This document shows, piece after piece, positions 17,989 through 26,681 of a stretch of DNA of 64,000 nucleotides (position 1 is its first letter; each line of letters opens with the position of its first letter). The stretch is from Bin80 sp965220365 (GTDB lineage Bacteria; Bacteroidota; Rhodothermia; Rhodothermales; Bin80), in assembly GCA_965220365.1 (NCBI GenBank), contig OZ244823.1:1178001-1242000 (forward strand), in the 5' to 3' direction. Made by a program: the position numbers and the translations under genes. A model generated the notes under the pieces. The model saw only the letters and a list, made by a program, of their open reading frames with translations. It was not told the origin of the DNA and did no database searches.

Positions 17989-19902
17989 CTAGCGCCCGGT
18001 TCGGAATGGAGCGGCAGGCAATCCTTCAGCATTGATCAGGTTTGCTGTAGTCGGATTGTACGCCCAGGCATACCGTACTGAGGTTGGATTCGGAATATCT
18101 GGGTGAGACACTACTACGGAGTCCCCCTGGATTTGGGCATCCGCCCATACGAATTCTCCCTCCGCTCCGGCGATGGCAAATCCTCCAAGGGGACCACCTC
18201 GTGCGGCAAGCCCACCCCCAACATGATCAAACCAGATGGAAACCTTTCCATTTTCGATGGCATGTTCACGGTAAATGGGTCCAGAGTGCACTATCTGGTC
18301 CCCGTAAACGAGGCGCCTAGCCCAGAGTGCGAGGCGGTATCCTACATCCTGTTTATTTCTTGGATGAACATCGTCTGCATCACCAATGTCAAGCGTGATG
18401 GTCTGGCCGACATTCGGCAATTCCATTGCCGCAGCCTGAGATTCACGCAGGATTGCCCAGTTGCTTTCCCCAGGTTCATCCTGTGCTTCGTAAAAGCTGG
18501 CCAGAGACACGAACAGAAACGGTGCATTTTCGTGTTCCCACAACGTACGCCACCGGGTGATCATGGACTGGAACTGTGCTGCATAGGCGGTGGCAGTTAC
18601 AGGATCACCGGCGTTGGATTCTCCCTGGTACCAGATAAACCCTGTGACCGGAAAGTCCAGGATCGGATGAACCATCGCATTGTAGAGCAGTGTCGGCAGC
18701 TGGTTGGGACTTCCTCCGGGATCGATCTGAAACTGCCCCACGCGAATTTTCCATGTTCCCTCCAGATCCACCTCTGCTTCGGGCCATTGGAGGGCGAGTC
18801 TGGAATCGCCAGCCACCAACCCTCCGTAGCCCCAGACGTCGTGTACGCGGACGGTTAACTGGTTGATGCCAGGCTGCAGAATGCCTTCTTCAATCGCATA
18901 TTCCCGCTCAATCAGGTACTGATCTGTTTCTCCAACCAAGTGGCCGTTGACCCAGGTCATATCCTGATCATCAATGATGCCGAGGTGCAATACTGCTCCT
19001 GTAGGAACGGTATCAAGCTCAAAGCTGGTACGATACCAAGCAGTACCGTTTAATCCTTCGAGCCCTCCTGCTTCCCAGGCTCCAGGAGCCGGGATTTCCA
19101 TCCATTCTGTATCGTCAAGGTCTGGGTCTGCCCAGATAGGCACGTCTGCTTCAAAGCCGACATCCGTATCCGCAGAGGCGCCATGCTCTTCAGTGAAGAT
19201 TCGTGTGAGGCTGTCTGCACGGGCCTTTGGGGCTTCCCAAATCTGTGTGATTTGCGCATTATCCATTCCAAGTGCGGGGGGATCCATCCAGGCTTCGATG
19301 CGGCTGCCGCCCCAGGACGTGTTCAAAATCCCAATCGGGATGTCGGCGGATGTGCGAAGTTCCCGGGCAAATGAATATCCAACGGCCGTAAAAGCTCCTA
19401 CATGCTCTGGGCTGGCAGAATGCCACTGACCACCGGCGAGCGTATCTTCGGGGGTATAGGACCAGCTGCGAGGGACTTTGTAATGGCGCAGCAGAGGATC
19501 ATCAGCTGATGCGATTTCCCGTTCGGCATCCGCAGAGTTGGCCACAGACCATTCCATATTAGATTGCCCAGACGCGATCCAGACATCCCCGTACATGATA
19601 TTTTCGGCAACCAGGGTATCTGTAGCTGTTGCAACCATCAGTCGGTGCGGTCCACCAGCAGGGCGTGGTTCAAGGGTTGCAAGCCAGTTGCCATCGCTAT
19701 CTGCACGTACGGATTGTTCATCCTGGTCCAGAGAGACCGTGACAACTGCATCGGAGGCCGCGGTTCCCCAGACGGGAACGGAAGCATCACGCTGAAGCAC
19801 TGCCCCGCTGCGAAAAAGTTTGTTAACGGTTAACGGTTGGGGTGAAGTCCCGCCGCTGCCACCAACAAGGCAGGCGAGAAGACATACGTAGAAAATTCGC
19901 AT
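17989..19902 (-). CDS. Sialate O-acetylesterase
   Basis: A 637-residue exported enzyme from the ATG at 19902 (MRIFYVCLLACLVGG); the longer frame to 19977 lacks a signal peptide start. It has the SASA-family architecture: an N-terminal Ig-like domain (VLQRDASVPVWGTA), the first hydrolase block with the nucleophile in IASGQSNMEW, an inserted jelly-roll (galactose-binding-like) domain around LNGTAWYRTSFELD, then GFIWYQGESNAGD, and a catalytic Asp-x-x-His in DADDVHPRNKQDVG. It removes acetyl groups from sialic acids or other sugar acetates. No sialidase or SusCD pair is near, so it is not in a visible polysaccharide-utilisation locus. Confidence 0.9.
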   Translation of the reverse strand: MRIFYVCLLACLVGGSGGTSPQPLTVNKLFRSGAVLQRDASVPVWGTAASDAVVTVSLDQDEQSVRADSDGNWLATLEPRPAGGPHRLMVATATDTLVAENIMYGDVWIASGQSNMEWSVANSADAEREIASADDPLLRHYKVPRSWSYTPEDTLAGGQWHSASPEHVGAFTAVGYSFARELRTSADIPIGILNTSWGGSRIEAWMDPPALGMDNAQITQIWEAPKARADSLTRIFTEEHGASADTDVGFEADVPIWADPDLDDTEWMEIPAPGAWEAGGLEGLNGTAWYRTSFELDTVPTGAVLHLGIIDDQDMTWVNGHLVGETDQYLIEREYAIEEGILQPGINQLTVRVHDVWGYGGLVAGDSRLALQWPEAEVDLEGTWKIRVGQFQIDPGGSPNQLPTLLYNAMVHPILDFPVTGFIWYQGESNAGDPVTATAYAAQFQSMITRWRTLWEHENAPFLFVSLASFYEAQDEPGESNWAILRESQAAAMELPNVGQTITLDIGDADDVHPRNKQDVGYRLALWARRLVYGDQIVHSGPIYREHAIENGKVSIWFDHVGGGLAARGGPLGGFAIAGAEGEFVWADAQIQGDSVVVSHPDIPNPTSVRYAWAYNPTTANLINAEGLPAAPFRTGR

Positions 19903-20012
19903 GGGACGATAAAAAATGATTCGATGAATGGAAGGTTCGAAAATACCTAGACCGCTTTTAAATGAGCGGCAAGACATGAGACTGACCTGTCAAAATTAAC
20001 GCTCAAATACTT

Positions 20013-20083
20013 GGAAAGCTCACTTACCAGCTCCGCATGCGTGACAGGAGGGGGTTTTCAGCCGTTGAACTACAAGAGAGGGC
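20013..20083 (-). other. Degenerate tRNA-like fragment (tRNA-Asp-like)
   Basis: On the minus strand the segment contains TTGTAGTTCAACGGCTGAAA, which reads like a D arm, and then CTCCTGTCACGC, which reads like the anticodon loop (anticodon GTC) of tRNA-Asp. The anticodon stem does not pair and there is no TpsiC arm with GGTTCGA, so it cannot be a working tRNA. It may be a decayed tRNA, or a chance likeness. Confidence 0.3.
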
Positions 20084-20166
20084 ATACTCGGTCGGATTAC
20101 TATATTGGCGGCGGAAAGCTCTTTGAGCGAGTACAATGATCATAAACCGATCCGTAAGGCTTAACC

Positions 20167-21462
20167 ATGTATACCCGCACACGCTCCGATGCACTCTTCA
20201 CAGCTGCTAAGGCCTGTATGCCTGGCGGTGTCAGTTCACCAGTCCGTGCCTACAAGGCAGTCGGCGGCTCGCCAGTTTTTATGGAGCGGGGCTCAGGTGC
20301 ATGGGTTCAGGATGTAGATGGGAATCGGTACGTCGATTATGTGTTGTCTTACGGGCCGTTACTTGTCGGGCATGCGCATGAGGAAGTGGTTGCAGCAATC
20401 AACGCCGCCGCCGCAAAAGGAACCAGTTTTGGAGCATGTACCGAGGATGAATCACGGCTCATAAATAAAATTCAATCATTCATGCCGATGATCGAGCGTT
20501 TACGTCTGGTCAACTCCGGTACGGAAGCGGTAATGAGTGTACTTCGTTTGGCACGGGCATTCACCGGACGGGATAAGATTATCAAGTGTGTCGGCAACTA
20601 TCATGGCCATGCGGATTATCTGCTAGTAGAGGCAGGCAGCGGAGTGGCTACATTGGGGTTGCCGAATTGTCCAGGAATCCCAAAGAGCACCGTAGAGCAC
20701 ACCGTCATGGTTCCGTTTAATGATCTCTCCGCGGTTGAGCAGGCATTGGGTCAGTATGCCGGAGAGGTTGCAGCCATGATCGTTGAGCCAGTCGCCGGGA
20801 ACATGGGAGTGATTCCCCCCGCGGATGGCTACCTGGAGGGCTTACGCGCAATCACACATGCTCATGGGGCGCTCTTGATTTTTGACGAAGTGATGACAGG
20901 GTTCCGGGTCCATCCCGGTGGTGCACAGTCGTTGTACGGGGTCACGCCAGATTTAACAACGCTTGGCAAGGTGATCGGTGGCGGGCTTCCGATTGGGGCC
21001 TATGGGGGTAGAGCGGATATCATGGCACAGGTGGCTCCCGAGGGACCGGTCTACCAGGCGGGTACACTCTCTGGCAACCCCGTTGCCGTGCAGGCTGGCC
21101 TGGCAACACTGGAGTCAGGACTGCGTGGGGATGCATGGGAACGGGCGTCTTTTCAGGCTGCATCCCTGATAAAGGAGCTGACCGCAATTGCTGCCCGTAA
21201 ATCTGTTCCCATGCAGGTCAACGGGGTCGGGACCATGTTCAGCTGTTTCTTTACAGAGATGCCCGTGACGAATTGGGAATCGGCCTCTGCATCCAATGCG
21301 GAGTTATTCGCAAGGGTATTTCGGGCCCTGCTTCCCCGTGGTGTACACCTTGCCCCGTCCCAGTATGAGGCCTGGTTTCTGTCAACAGCTCACGATTCAG
21401 AAGCGGTTGCACATACGCTGGATGCATTCGAGCAGGCACTGGAGATCGCCTTGAATGAGTGA
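20167..21462 (+). CDS. hemL: Glutamate-1-semialdehyde 2,1-aminomutase
   Basis: A 431-residue PLP enzyme that turns glutamate-1-semialdehyde into 5-aminolevulinate, the first committed tetrapyrrole precursor, in the C5 pathway. Family signatures are PGGVSSPVRA near the N-terminus, VNSGTEAVMS, NYHGHAD, EPVAGNMGV, FDEVMTGFRV and the PLP-binding Lys 268 in TLGKVIGGGLPIGAYGG. Length and start are as in the family. It stands alone, with no other hem gene in the window. An IS110 element begins just after its stop. Confidence 0.97.
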   Translation: MYTRTRSDALFTAAKACMPGGVSSPVRAYKAVGGSPVFMERGSGAWVQDVDGNRYVDYVLSYGPLLVGHAHEEVVAAINAAAAKGTSFGACTEDESRLINKIQSFMPMIERLRLVNSGTEAVMSVLRLARAFTGRDKIIKCVGNYHGHADYLLVEAGSGVATLGLPNCPGIPKSTVEHTVMVPFNDLSAVEQALGQYAGEVAAMIVEPVAGNMGVIPPADGYLEGLRAITHAHGALLIFDEVMTGFRVHPGGAQSLYGVTPDLTTLGKVIGGGLPIGAYGGRADIMAQVAPEGPVYQAGTLSGNPVAVQAGLATLESGLRGDAWERASFQAASLIKELTAIAARKSVPMQVNGVGTMFSCFFTEMPVTNWESASASNAELFARVFRALLPRGVHLAPSQYEAWFLSTAHDSEAVAHTLDAFEQALEIALNE

Positions 21463-21557
21463 CCGGGTGGCATTTTTCAGATCTTATAGTAGGCCTATCC
21501 CGGCTGGTTGAGTTAGATTGGCATGAGTTCACTTATCAACCAACCGAGAATAGACCT

Positions 21558-22699
21558 ATGCAAAGCTACACAAATTCTTCCACACCTGGATGTTCCATCG
21601 CCGTTGGCATGGATGTGCACAAAAAGACGATCGTGTTGTGCGTCTACAATGCGTTTACGAGTGAGATTCTGGACGAGCGGGAATTGCCGCATGACCTTCC
21701 CAAGGTATTGAAGTATTTCCAGAAGGTTCAGGGGCGCCATGGCCGGGTTCGGGCCTGCTATGAAGCGTCTTCGTGTGGCTTTGGTTTACAACGTGCCCTG
21801 GACGCCCGAGGGATTTTGTGCGAAGTGGTTGCGCCCTCCTCGATTCCCCGCCGTTCTGGAGAGCGTGTCAAGACGGATCGGCGGGATGCAAGAAAGTTGG
21901 CGACGTGATATGCGGCCGACTTACTGACACCGATTCACATTCCAGATGAGGATCAGGAAGCCATCCGATCGTTGCTGCGTTGTCGGGGCAATCTGACAGA
22001 AACCCTCACCCGGGTGAAACAGCGAATTCTGGCTTTTTTGCTGATGCGTGGGTTTCAGTATCCAGGCAAGACCCGTTGGACGAAGACGTTTCACACCTGG
22101 GTTCGTGCTGTGCCGATGGGGGAGATGGATCAGATTACCCTTCATACCTATCTGTACCAGTTGGAACAACTTGAACAGGAGGTGCACAGAATTGAGGCCG
22201 ATCTGGCAGCGGTTGCGACCCGAGCTCGCTATCAAGCGCCGGTTCAGGTCTTGATGGCATTCCGAGGGATCGGCTTGGTGACCGCGTTAACGCTGGTGTT
22301 TGAGTTCGGAGATCTTCGGCGTTTTTCCCATCCACGTCAGTTAATGGCCTATTTAGGCCTCGTGCCAAGCGAGCACAGCTCGGGGAATCGTACAAAACGG
22401 GGGGCATCACCAAAACCGGGAATGTCCATGTGCGCAATGCCGTCATCTCTGCCGCATGGAAGTATGCAAGGCCTCCGCGATGCAGTCGGCAGCTAAACGA
22501 ACGACAACAAGCGGTGTCGACAGAGGTCGCCGCCGTGACTTGGAAGGCGCAACGCCGACTCTACAAACGGTTTCACAAACTGTGTCAGACCAAGCCGCGA
22601 TGTGTCGCCAACACCGCCATCGCACGCGAACTGGTCGGCTTTTTGTGGGCGGCACTGCACATCGAAACCCCCTTGATCACTACCCGCGTGCAGGCTTGA
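21558..22699 (+). pseudogene. IS110-family transposase, inactivated by a stop and a frameshift
   Basis: The protein would be about 380 residues. N-terminal DEDD (RuvC-like) motifs are MDVHKKTIV, CYEASSCGFG and DRRDARKLAT; the C-terminal transposase_20 domain has AFRGIGLVTALTL, MAYLGLVPSEHSSG and the tail KAQRRLYKRFHKL. Codon 117 is TGA (21906-21908), directly after RKLAT. A second lesion is a missing G in the G6 run at 22399-22404: adding one base restores RGGITKTGNVHVRNAV in the frame that continues to 22699. Two separate lesions point to real decay rather than one sequencing error. Confidence 0.9.
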
Positions 22700-22705
22700 G
22701 TCATG

Positions 22706-22907
22706 GCTTATGGAGAAGCGATTGGCACGGTTGGAGAACCCACGAAATTCTCTTGCGATCCTCGGCATCTTACCGATAAACACGCGTTTTTAGATCGTGG
22801 CAGCTCTACACGAAACCGAAATCATGCGTTACAACCCTCCAGGGCACAAAACACGCGAATACCAGACTGATTCACCGTCGAAGCTGCCAAGTCGCTTCTC
22901 CATAAGC
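22706..22907. repeat. 200-bp segment with 16-bp inverted repeats
   Basis: GCTTATGGAGAAGCGA at 22706-22721 is the exact reverse complement of 22892-22907, and TTGGCA follows in both arms after one difference. It fills the 3' non-coding region of the decayed IS110. It could be part of that element's own RNA or recombination region, or a small separate element. Confidence 0.5.
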
Positions 22908-22921
22908 TAAATTGCACATTC

Positions 22922-24526
22922 GAGCTTCTTGCAAAACTCTTTTATTCAACGGGTTCTGAGGGTACATTGAAGCATAAATCTGGTTCAATTTACGTAAACT
23001 GTGTGGATGATGGATACAGGTTCTGTACGGTTCACGAATCTGTCAGTGGCTTGCCTCCAATGCGGCCTCACTGGGGTCAATTTTGTCGAGAATCTGTGCA
23101 GATTTTCCACACCGCTGCCAGGGCATCTGTAGTTCAGGGTGCCTGAATTCTTCCTGCTGGCACGAAATGGTCCAGTTTATTGGACCATCCGTAGCAATTG
23201 ATCTACCGTGAGCACGATCACGGCGAACATCAGGTGGCACATCACCTTCTGATGTCCCCGCACGCGGACATGCCGTGCGCCAAATTCGTCTTTGAGGCGT
23301 CCAAAGGCTCGTTCTACCGTGGAACGTTCGCGGTAGCGCACACGCTCTGCTGGTGTATACCCTGCCATCCGCTGTGCCTTCTTCTCACAGAGATGCTCTG
23401 CCTTTCGATTCCGAGGATTCGGATCAATGATGGGCACATGCCCCGAGGTACGACTGTGGGCATGAATGTGCTTCGCATCGTAGGCGCTATCCATGAGATC
23501 GTAGCAATAGGTCACTCGTTGCTGCGTCATGTTCGCCAATGGAAGCGCGGCTTGACTATCATGCAGAGATGCTGAAGTGACCAGACAACTGATCGGAACC
23601 CCGCCATCCGCAACGTCCATGTGCAACTTATATCCCGTCCAGGATTGCTGATACCCTTTCGCATTGCGCTTCGACCCTACGGTACACTCTTTCGGTAAAT
23701 CATCGACCATCTCCCCCAAGCTCATGGTACGCTGGCGTTCCAGTCGTTTGACCTCCTTGGGACGTTCTTCCTTTTGGACGCCCACGCTTGCGTTTTACCG
23801 AGTCAGACTTCTTTTTCTTCGACACCAAACGCGCTTCAATGGCGGTGGAATCTCGGGAAATATGCCCCACCAGTTGCTCCTGATAGCCGTTTTCAATCAA
23901 GGACGCATGGATCTGAGTTGGTAACTCTGCCTCCGAAAATTCCTTGAATGCACGGGAAAACGTCGATTCACTCGGGACATCACGCGGGCGGGACCAACCA
24001 CACAGCGACCGAAGGGTCTGGTCCGAAAGAAGGCGCTCCCGTAACGCGGAGGTCGTTTGAATATTCAACACCATTTTGGCGATAAACGACCGAGCAAGCG
24101 AAGCGCGATGGGCCAACGGACGCCCCCTCGCACGCAACGCAGGGCGGGAAAAAAAATCCTCTACCCCGATCATCTCGAACACATACAGCAGCATCTGGTA
24201 CCGCTTCGGTAACCGACCATACTGCTGCACCACCTGGGGAAACAATTCCTGCTGACAGGAAATACAAAATCCTCGTATCTTTGACGTAAAGGGCATCGGA
24301 ACCTCCAGGTTTTGTTGGGTTTGGACACACCTCAAAAATACGAAATTTGGAGGATTCCCGCCCTTGTTTTTTTTCGCCCCGAAAACACTGTTCTTCTGCG
24401 GCGCGAGGCAAAGGCAATCCCTGATAAATCCTGCCGAAACTCCCCCGATAAACTAGGCAAAATCCAAAAACATCAAAAAAATCAATTTGAAAAAATCCCC
24501 GATTTTAGGATTTTTGCAAAAGGCTC
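22922..24526 (-). mobile_element. IS1182/IS5-like insertion sequence, 1605 bp, with target duplication
   Basis: Imperfect terminal repeats GAGCTTCTTGCAAAAC at 22922-22937 and TTTTTGCAAAAGGCTC at 24511-24526 flank a DDE transposase remnant. The 4-bp word ATTC lies directly outside both ends (22918-22921 and 24527-24530), the expected target duplication. The family name is my best fit from the transposase motifs and ends and would need a database check. Confidence 0.75.
23177..24296 (-). pseudogene. DDE transposase (IS1182/IS5-like) with a frameshift
   Basis: From the ATG at 24296 (MPFTSKIRGF) the first part runs through RPLAHRASLARSF, VPSESTFSRAFKEF and the first catalytic Asp in HISRDSTAIEARL. 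The frame then changes near 23772, in the short A4 run of the codons for RPK; the second part carries the remaining catalytic residues in DSAYDAKHIH (Asp) and RSTVERAFGRLKDEFG (Glu). Joining needs a +1 shift, which does not fit the usual programmed -1 slippage of insertion sequences, so this is taken as inactivation by one inserted base. Confidence 0.85.
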
Positions 24527-24613
24527 ATTCTGATGTAAATTACAAAAAAACATAGCGCCTCACAAGCTCCTCCCAGTCTCGGAGAGTCCTACTGGTATAG
24601 CATGACAGGTTCC

Positions 24614-24868
24614 AACTACGGGCGGTATTTGCGATTTTGGTTACATTTGGTCACAGATGATCATGGGAAAGGGGCCCCTGGGGAAATTACGACGATGGAT
24701 CAATCTGGTATGCGCATATTAGGCCAACGGCCACGATGCTTGATATTGAATTCGTCTGAGCTGCCATGATCTATACACTCGGATCCACGATGATCGCTGC
24801 CGAAAGTAGGACACATGGTTTCTCTATCCTCACCCCGGAGACCCTTTCCCATAATCATCTGCGGGGAA
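24614..24868 (-). ncRNA. Candidate bridge/seek RNA region of the IS110/IS1111 element
   Basis: This 255-bp stretch between the transposase stop and the left inverted repeat holds no gene. IS110/IS1111 transposases use a structured RNA from their non-coding flank to pair target and donor DNA, and the flank is long on this side only. I assign the region by position and size; I did not fold it, and no RNA boundaries can be given. Confidence 0.3.
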
Positions 24869-25993
24869 TTATTGCATTGGAACTGGCTGCATAGCACCCC
24901 ACAAAAAACCAGTCAGTTCTCGTGCGATCGCAACGATTGCGACCTTCGGAGACGTGCGTTGGATGCGCGCTTGGTATCGTTTATACAGACGTTTTTGTGC
25001 CCGTTGACTGATCTCCACCGTTCTGGCGCTGCAATGCTTTTGCCGTTCTCGAAGTGCTACGCTGACGCGGGGACAGTGCGTATACTTCCAAGCCGCGCTG
25101 ACCAGCGCCTTGCGTGCATGACGGTTCCCCGTCTTTGTGATACTCCCGTGGCGGATTGAATTCCCGGATGAATGTTGGGAGGGAACCAGCCCCAAGTACG
25201 CCATCAGAGCAGTGGGCCCGCTGAATCGGGTAAAATCACCAATCTCACAGACCAACTGCATGGCCGTGATCGATCCAATCCCCCGAACCCCCTGTAGGGT
25301 CCGAACAGATTCTTGAAACCTGGGCAACTCGGCGGTCTCGCCAATCTGTTGCTCAACCTCCCGAATCTGAGATTCCATGAAATGAATCTCCGCCAGGCGA
25401 CTGCGCAGCGCACGTTCATCGTTGAGCTCCTCCAGATTCACATGGTTCAACCACGCCATAAATTTCTTTGTCCAATCTTTTCCCGCATTGTAGGTCTGTC
25501 CCCGGGCTTGCAACAGATGGATCCCACGCATCTTGGTCTGGTGGACGATTTTGACCAACCCCTTACGGCTTCGCACCAGCCCGCGAGCTGCCTCAAATTG
25601 CCGATCGGGAACAAAGCATTCCGTCCGTAAACCAGCAGCAAAGTACTCGGCTAGCCTTCGGGAATCCCGGATATCCGTTTTAATCCGATCTCCAGGACGG
25701 CGAGGAACAGATCCCGGTGTAATCACCGCACAATCCACGCCCAACTCCCGGAGTTGGTGATACAGCACATATCCGCAAGAAGAGGCTTCATAGCAACTGC
25801 GGAACTCACCGTAGTTGCCATGAACATGTTCAACGAAGTTGCTGAGCTTTTTGAGCTTGTGCGTGGAAAACTCTGATTCGAAACAGATTCGACGCCGATC
25901 GCCATCATAGATACATGCTGAAATCGTATCTCGATGAACGTCCAGACCAGCGTAGTAACGGATCCTGGAAGAGGGTAAAGGTTGAAGTCTCAT
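24869..25993 (-). CDS. IS110/IS1111-family transposase (DEDD recombinase)
   Basis: A complete 374-residue protein. The N-terminal RuvC-like DEDD domain shows GLDVHRDTISA, RSCYEASSCGY, VPRRPGDRIKTD and IRDSRRLAEYFAAG. The C-terminal transposase_20 part has LQGVRGIGSITAMQL, GDFTRFSG, MAYLGLVPSQHSSG and the Ser-containing GSITKTGNRHARKAL that carries the recombination nucleophile in this family. It is distinct in sequence from the decayed IS110 at 21.6 kb. The gene is intact and flanked by both ends, so the element could be active. Confidence 0.95.
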   Translation of the reverse strand: MRLQPLPSSRIRYYAGLDVHRDTISACIYDGDRRRICFESEFSTHKLKKLSNFVEHVHGNYGEFRSCYEASSCGYVLYHQLRELGVDCAVITPGSVPRRPGDRIKTDIRDSRRLAEYFAAGLRTECFVPDRQFEAARGLVRSRKGLVKIVHQTKMRGIHLLQARGQTYNAGKDWTKKFMAWLNHVNLEELNDERALRSRLAEIHFMESQIREVEQQIGETAELPRFQESVRTLQGVRGIGSITAMQLVCEIGDFTRFSGPTALMAYLGLVPSQHSSGNSIRHGSITKTGNRHARKALVSAAWKYTHCPRVSVALRERQKHCSARTVEISQRAQKRLYKRYQARIQRTSPKVAIVAIARELTGFLWGAMQPVPMQ

Positions 25994-26118
25994 AGCAAGT
26001 AAAGGGTTGGTTTAGTACTGGAGAATAAGGTCCGGCGAGGAACCTGTCATGCTATGATATCTATACCAGGGAATTATAGGGAATAGTTGAAACAGCCCCG
26101 CTCCAGTCGAAAGCAGAG

Positions 26119-26157
26119 CAACCCTACCCCCTGAAATGCCGTCAGGGAGTAGGGTTG
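26119..26157. repeat. Strong 16-bp hairpin
   Basis: CAACCCTACCCCCTGA (26119-26134) pairs with TCAGGGAGTAGGGTTG (26142-26157) with one mismatch around a 7-base loop. There is no T run on either side. It lies about 55 bp after the end of the membrane-protein gene on the minus strand and could be a transcript-end stem or the relic of a mobile element end. Confidence 0.5.
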
Positions 26158-26210
26158 ATGCAGGGCAAACCCCCGCATCCGTGGGTAGAAAGCACGTTGC
26201 CGTACCTGAC

Positions 26211-26681
26211 CTATACGTGAGCGTTATCGGTTGGCTTTAGCCGTATGCGCTTGAAAAATGATTCCTTTTCTCTAGGTTTACCGACATAATTAAATATGAA
26301 ATGGATAATCGGTATCAAAAAGCCAAAAGCCAGCATATATTCTCCCCAAGCTCTATATGTAAGCGGAAGGCGTAGGAAATAAGGGTCAGCTATTATCCAT
26401 CCACCAACAAAAAGGCTTACCGAGATAAGCAGCACCAAGAACCAAGCCATGCTAAAACGCTCAATCTTTTTTGCTATAGGTTCATACATGAAAATGGCCA
26501 CGCCCAAGGCTATTGAAACCACTACTCCCGATGAGAAGTCCATCTTGCTGTAAGCCCCGTCAAATGTCATCAAATACCAACGAAAAGGGATCAGAAGGGA
26601 CAATGCCGGAATAGCAAGTCTCCCAACAAATTTCTTTATTTGGATCATGGGAGATATTACCATCTGTCCGCGGTCGAACAA
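26211..26681 (-). CDS. Small integral membrane protein of unknown function
   Basis: A 156-residue protein with four hydrophobic segments (around residues 21-37, 49-66, 80-101 and 116-132), a basic C-terminal tail (KESFFKRIRLKP) and no known motif. Its first codons overlap the end of the cysteine-rich lipoprotein gene by 25 bp; later ATG codons at 26663 or 26648 are also possible starts. The tight link suggests a joint role, for example membrane protection or export for the upstream product, but that is inference. No homologue is recognised. Confidence 0.6.
   Translation of the reverse strand: MFDRGQMVISPMIQIKKFVGRLAIPALSLLIPFRWYLMTFDGAYSKMDFSSGVVVSIALGVAIFMYEPIAKKIERFSMAWFLVLLISVSLFVGGWIIADPYFLRLPLTYRAWGEYMLAFGFLIPIIHFIFNYVGKPREKESFFKRIRLKPTDNAHV

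Larger units (their letters stand above)
21490..22907 (+). mobile_element. Decayed IS110-family insertion sequence
   Basis: The transposase remnant at 21558-22699 is flanked by structured non-coding DNA. Just before it, 21490-21511 and 21536-21558 form an imperfect 22-bp inverted repeat (four mismatches and one gap). After it, 22706-22721 and 22892-22907 are a perfect 16-bp inverted repeat. IS110 elements make no target duplication and have poor ends, so the limits given are approximate. It lies immediately after hemL and just before an IS1182/IS5-like element. Confidence 0.55.
24597..26055 (-). mobile_element. Intact IS110/IS1111-family insertion sequence with 17-bp inverted ends
   Basis: ATAGCATGACAGGTTCC at 24597-24613 is repeated exactly as its reverse complement at 26039-26055, flanking an intact transposase gene. 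Subterminal inverted repeats of this size are typical of the IS1111 branch of IS110 elements. The element has a short 5' flank (45 bp) and a long 3' flank (255 bp), also as expected for IS1111-type elements, whose guide RNA comes from the 3' side. True tips lie a few bases outside the repeats. Confidence 0.75.

Noticed and set aside
23700..23785. Programmed frameshifting in the IS1182/IS5-like transposase
   Set aside because: The join needs a +1 shift in a short A4 run, while known insertion sequences use -1 slippage on longer heptamers.
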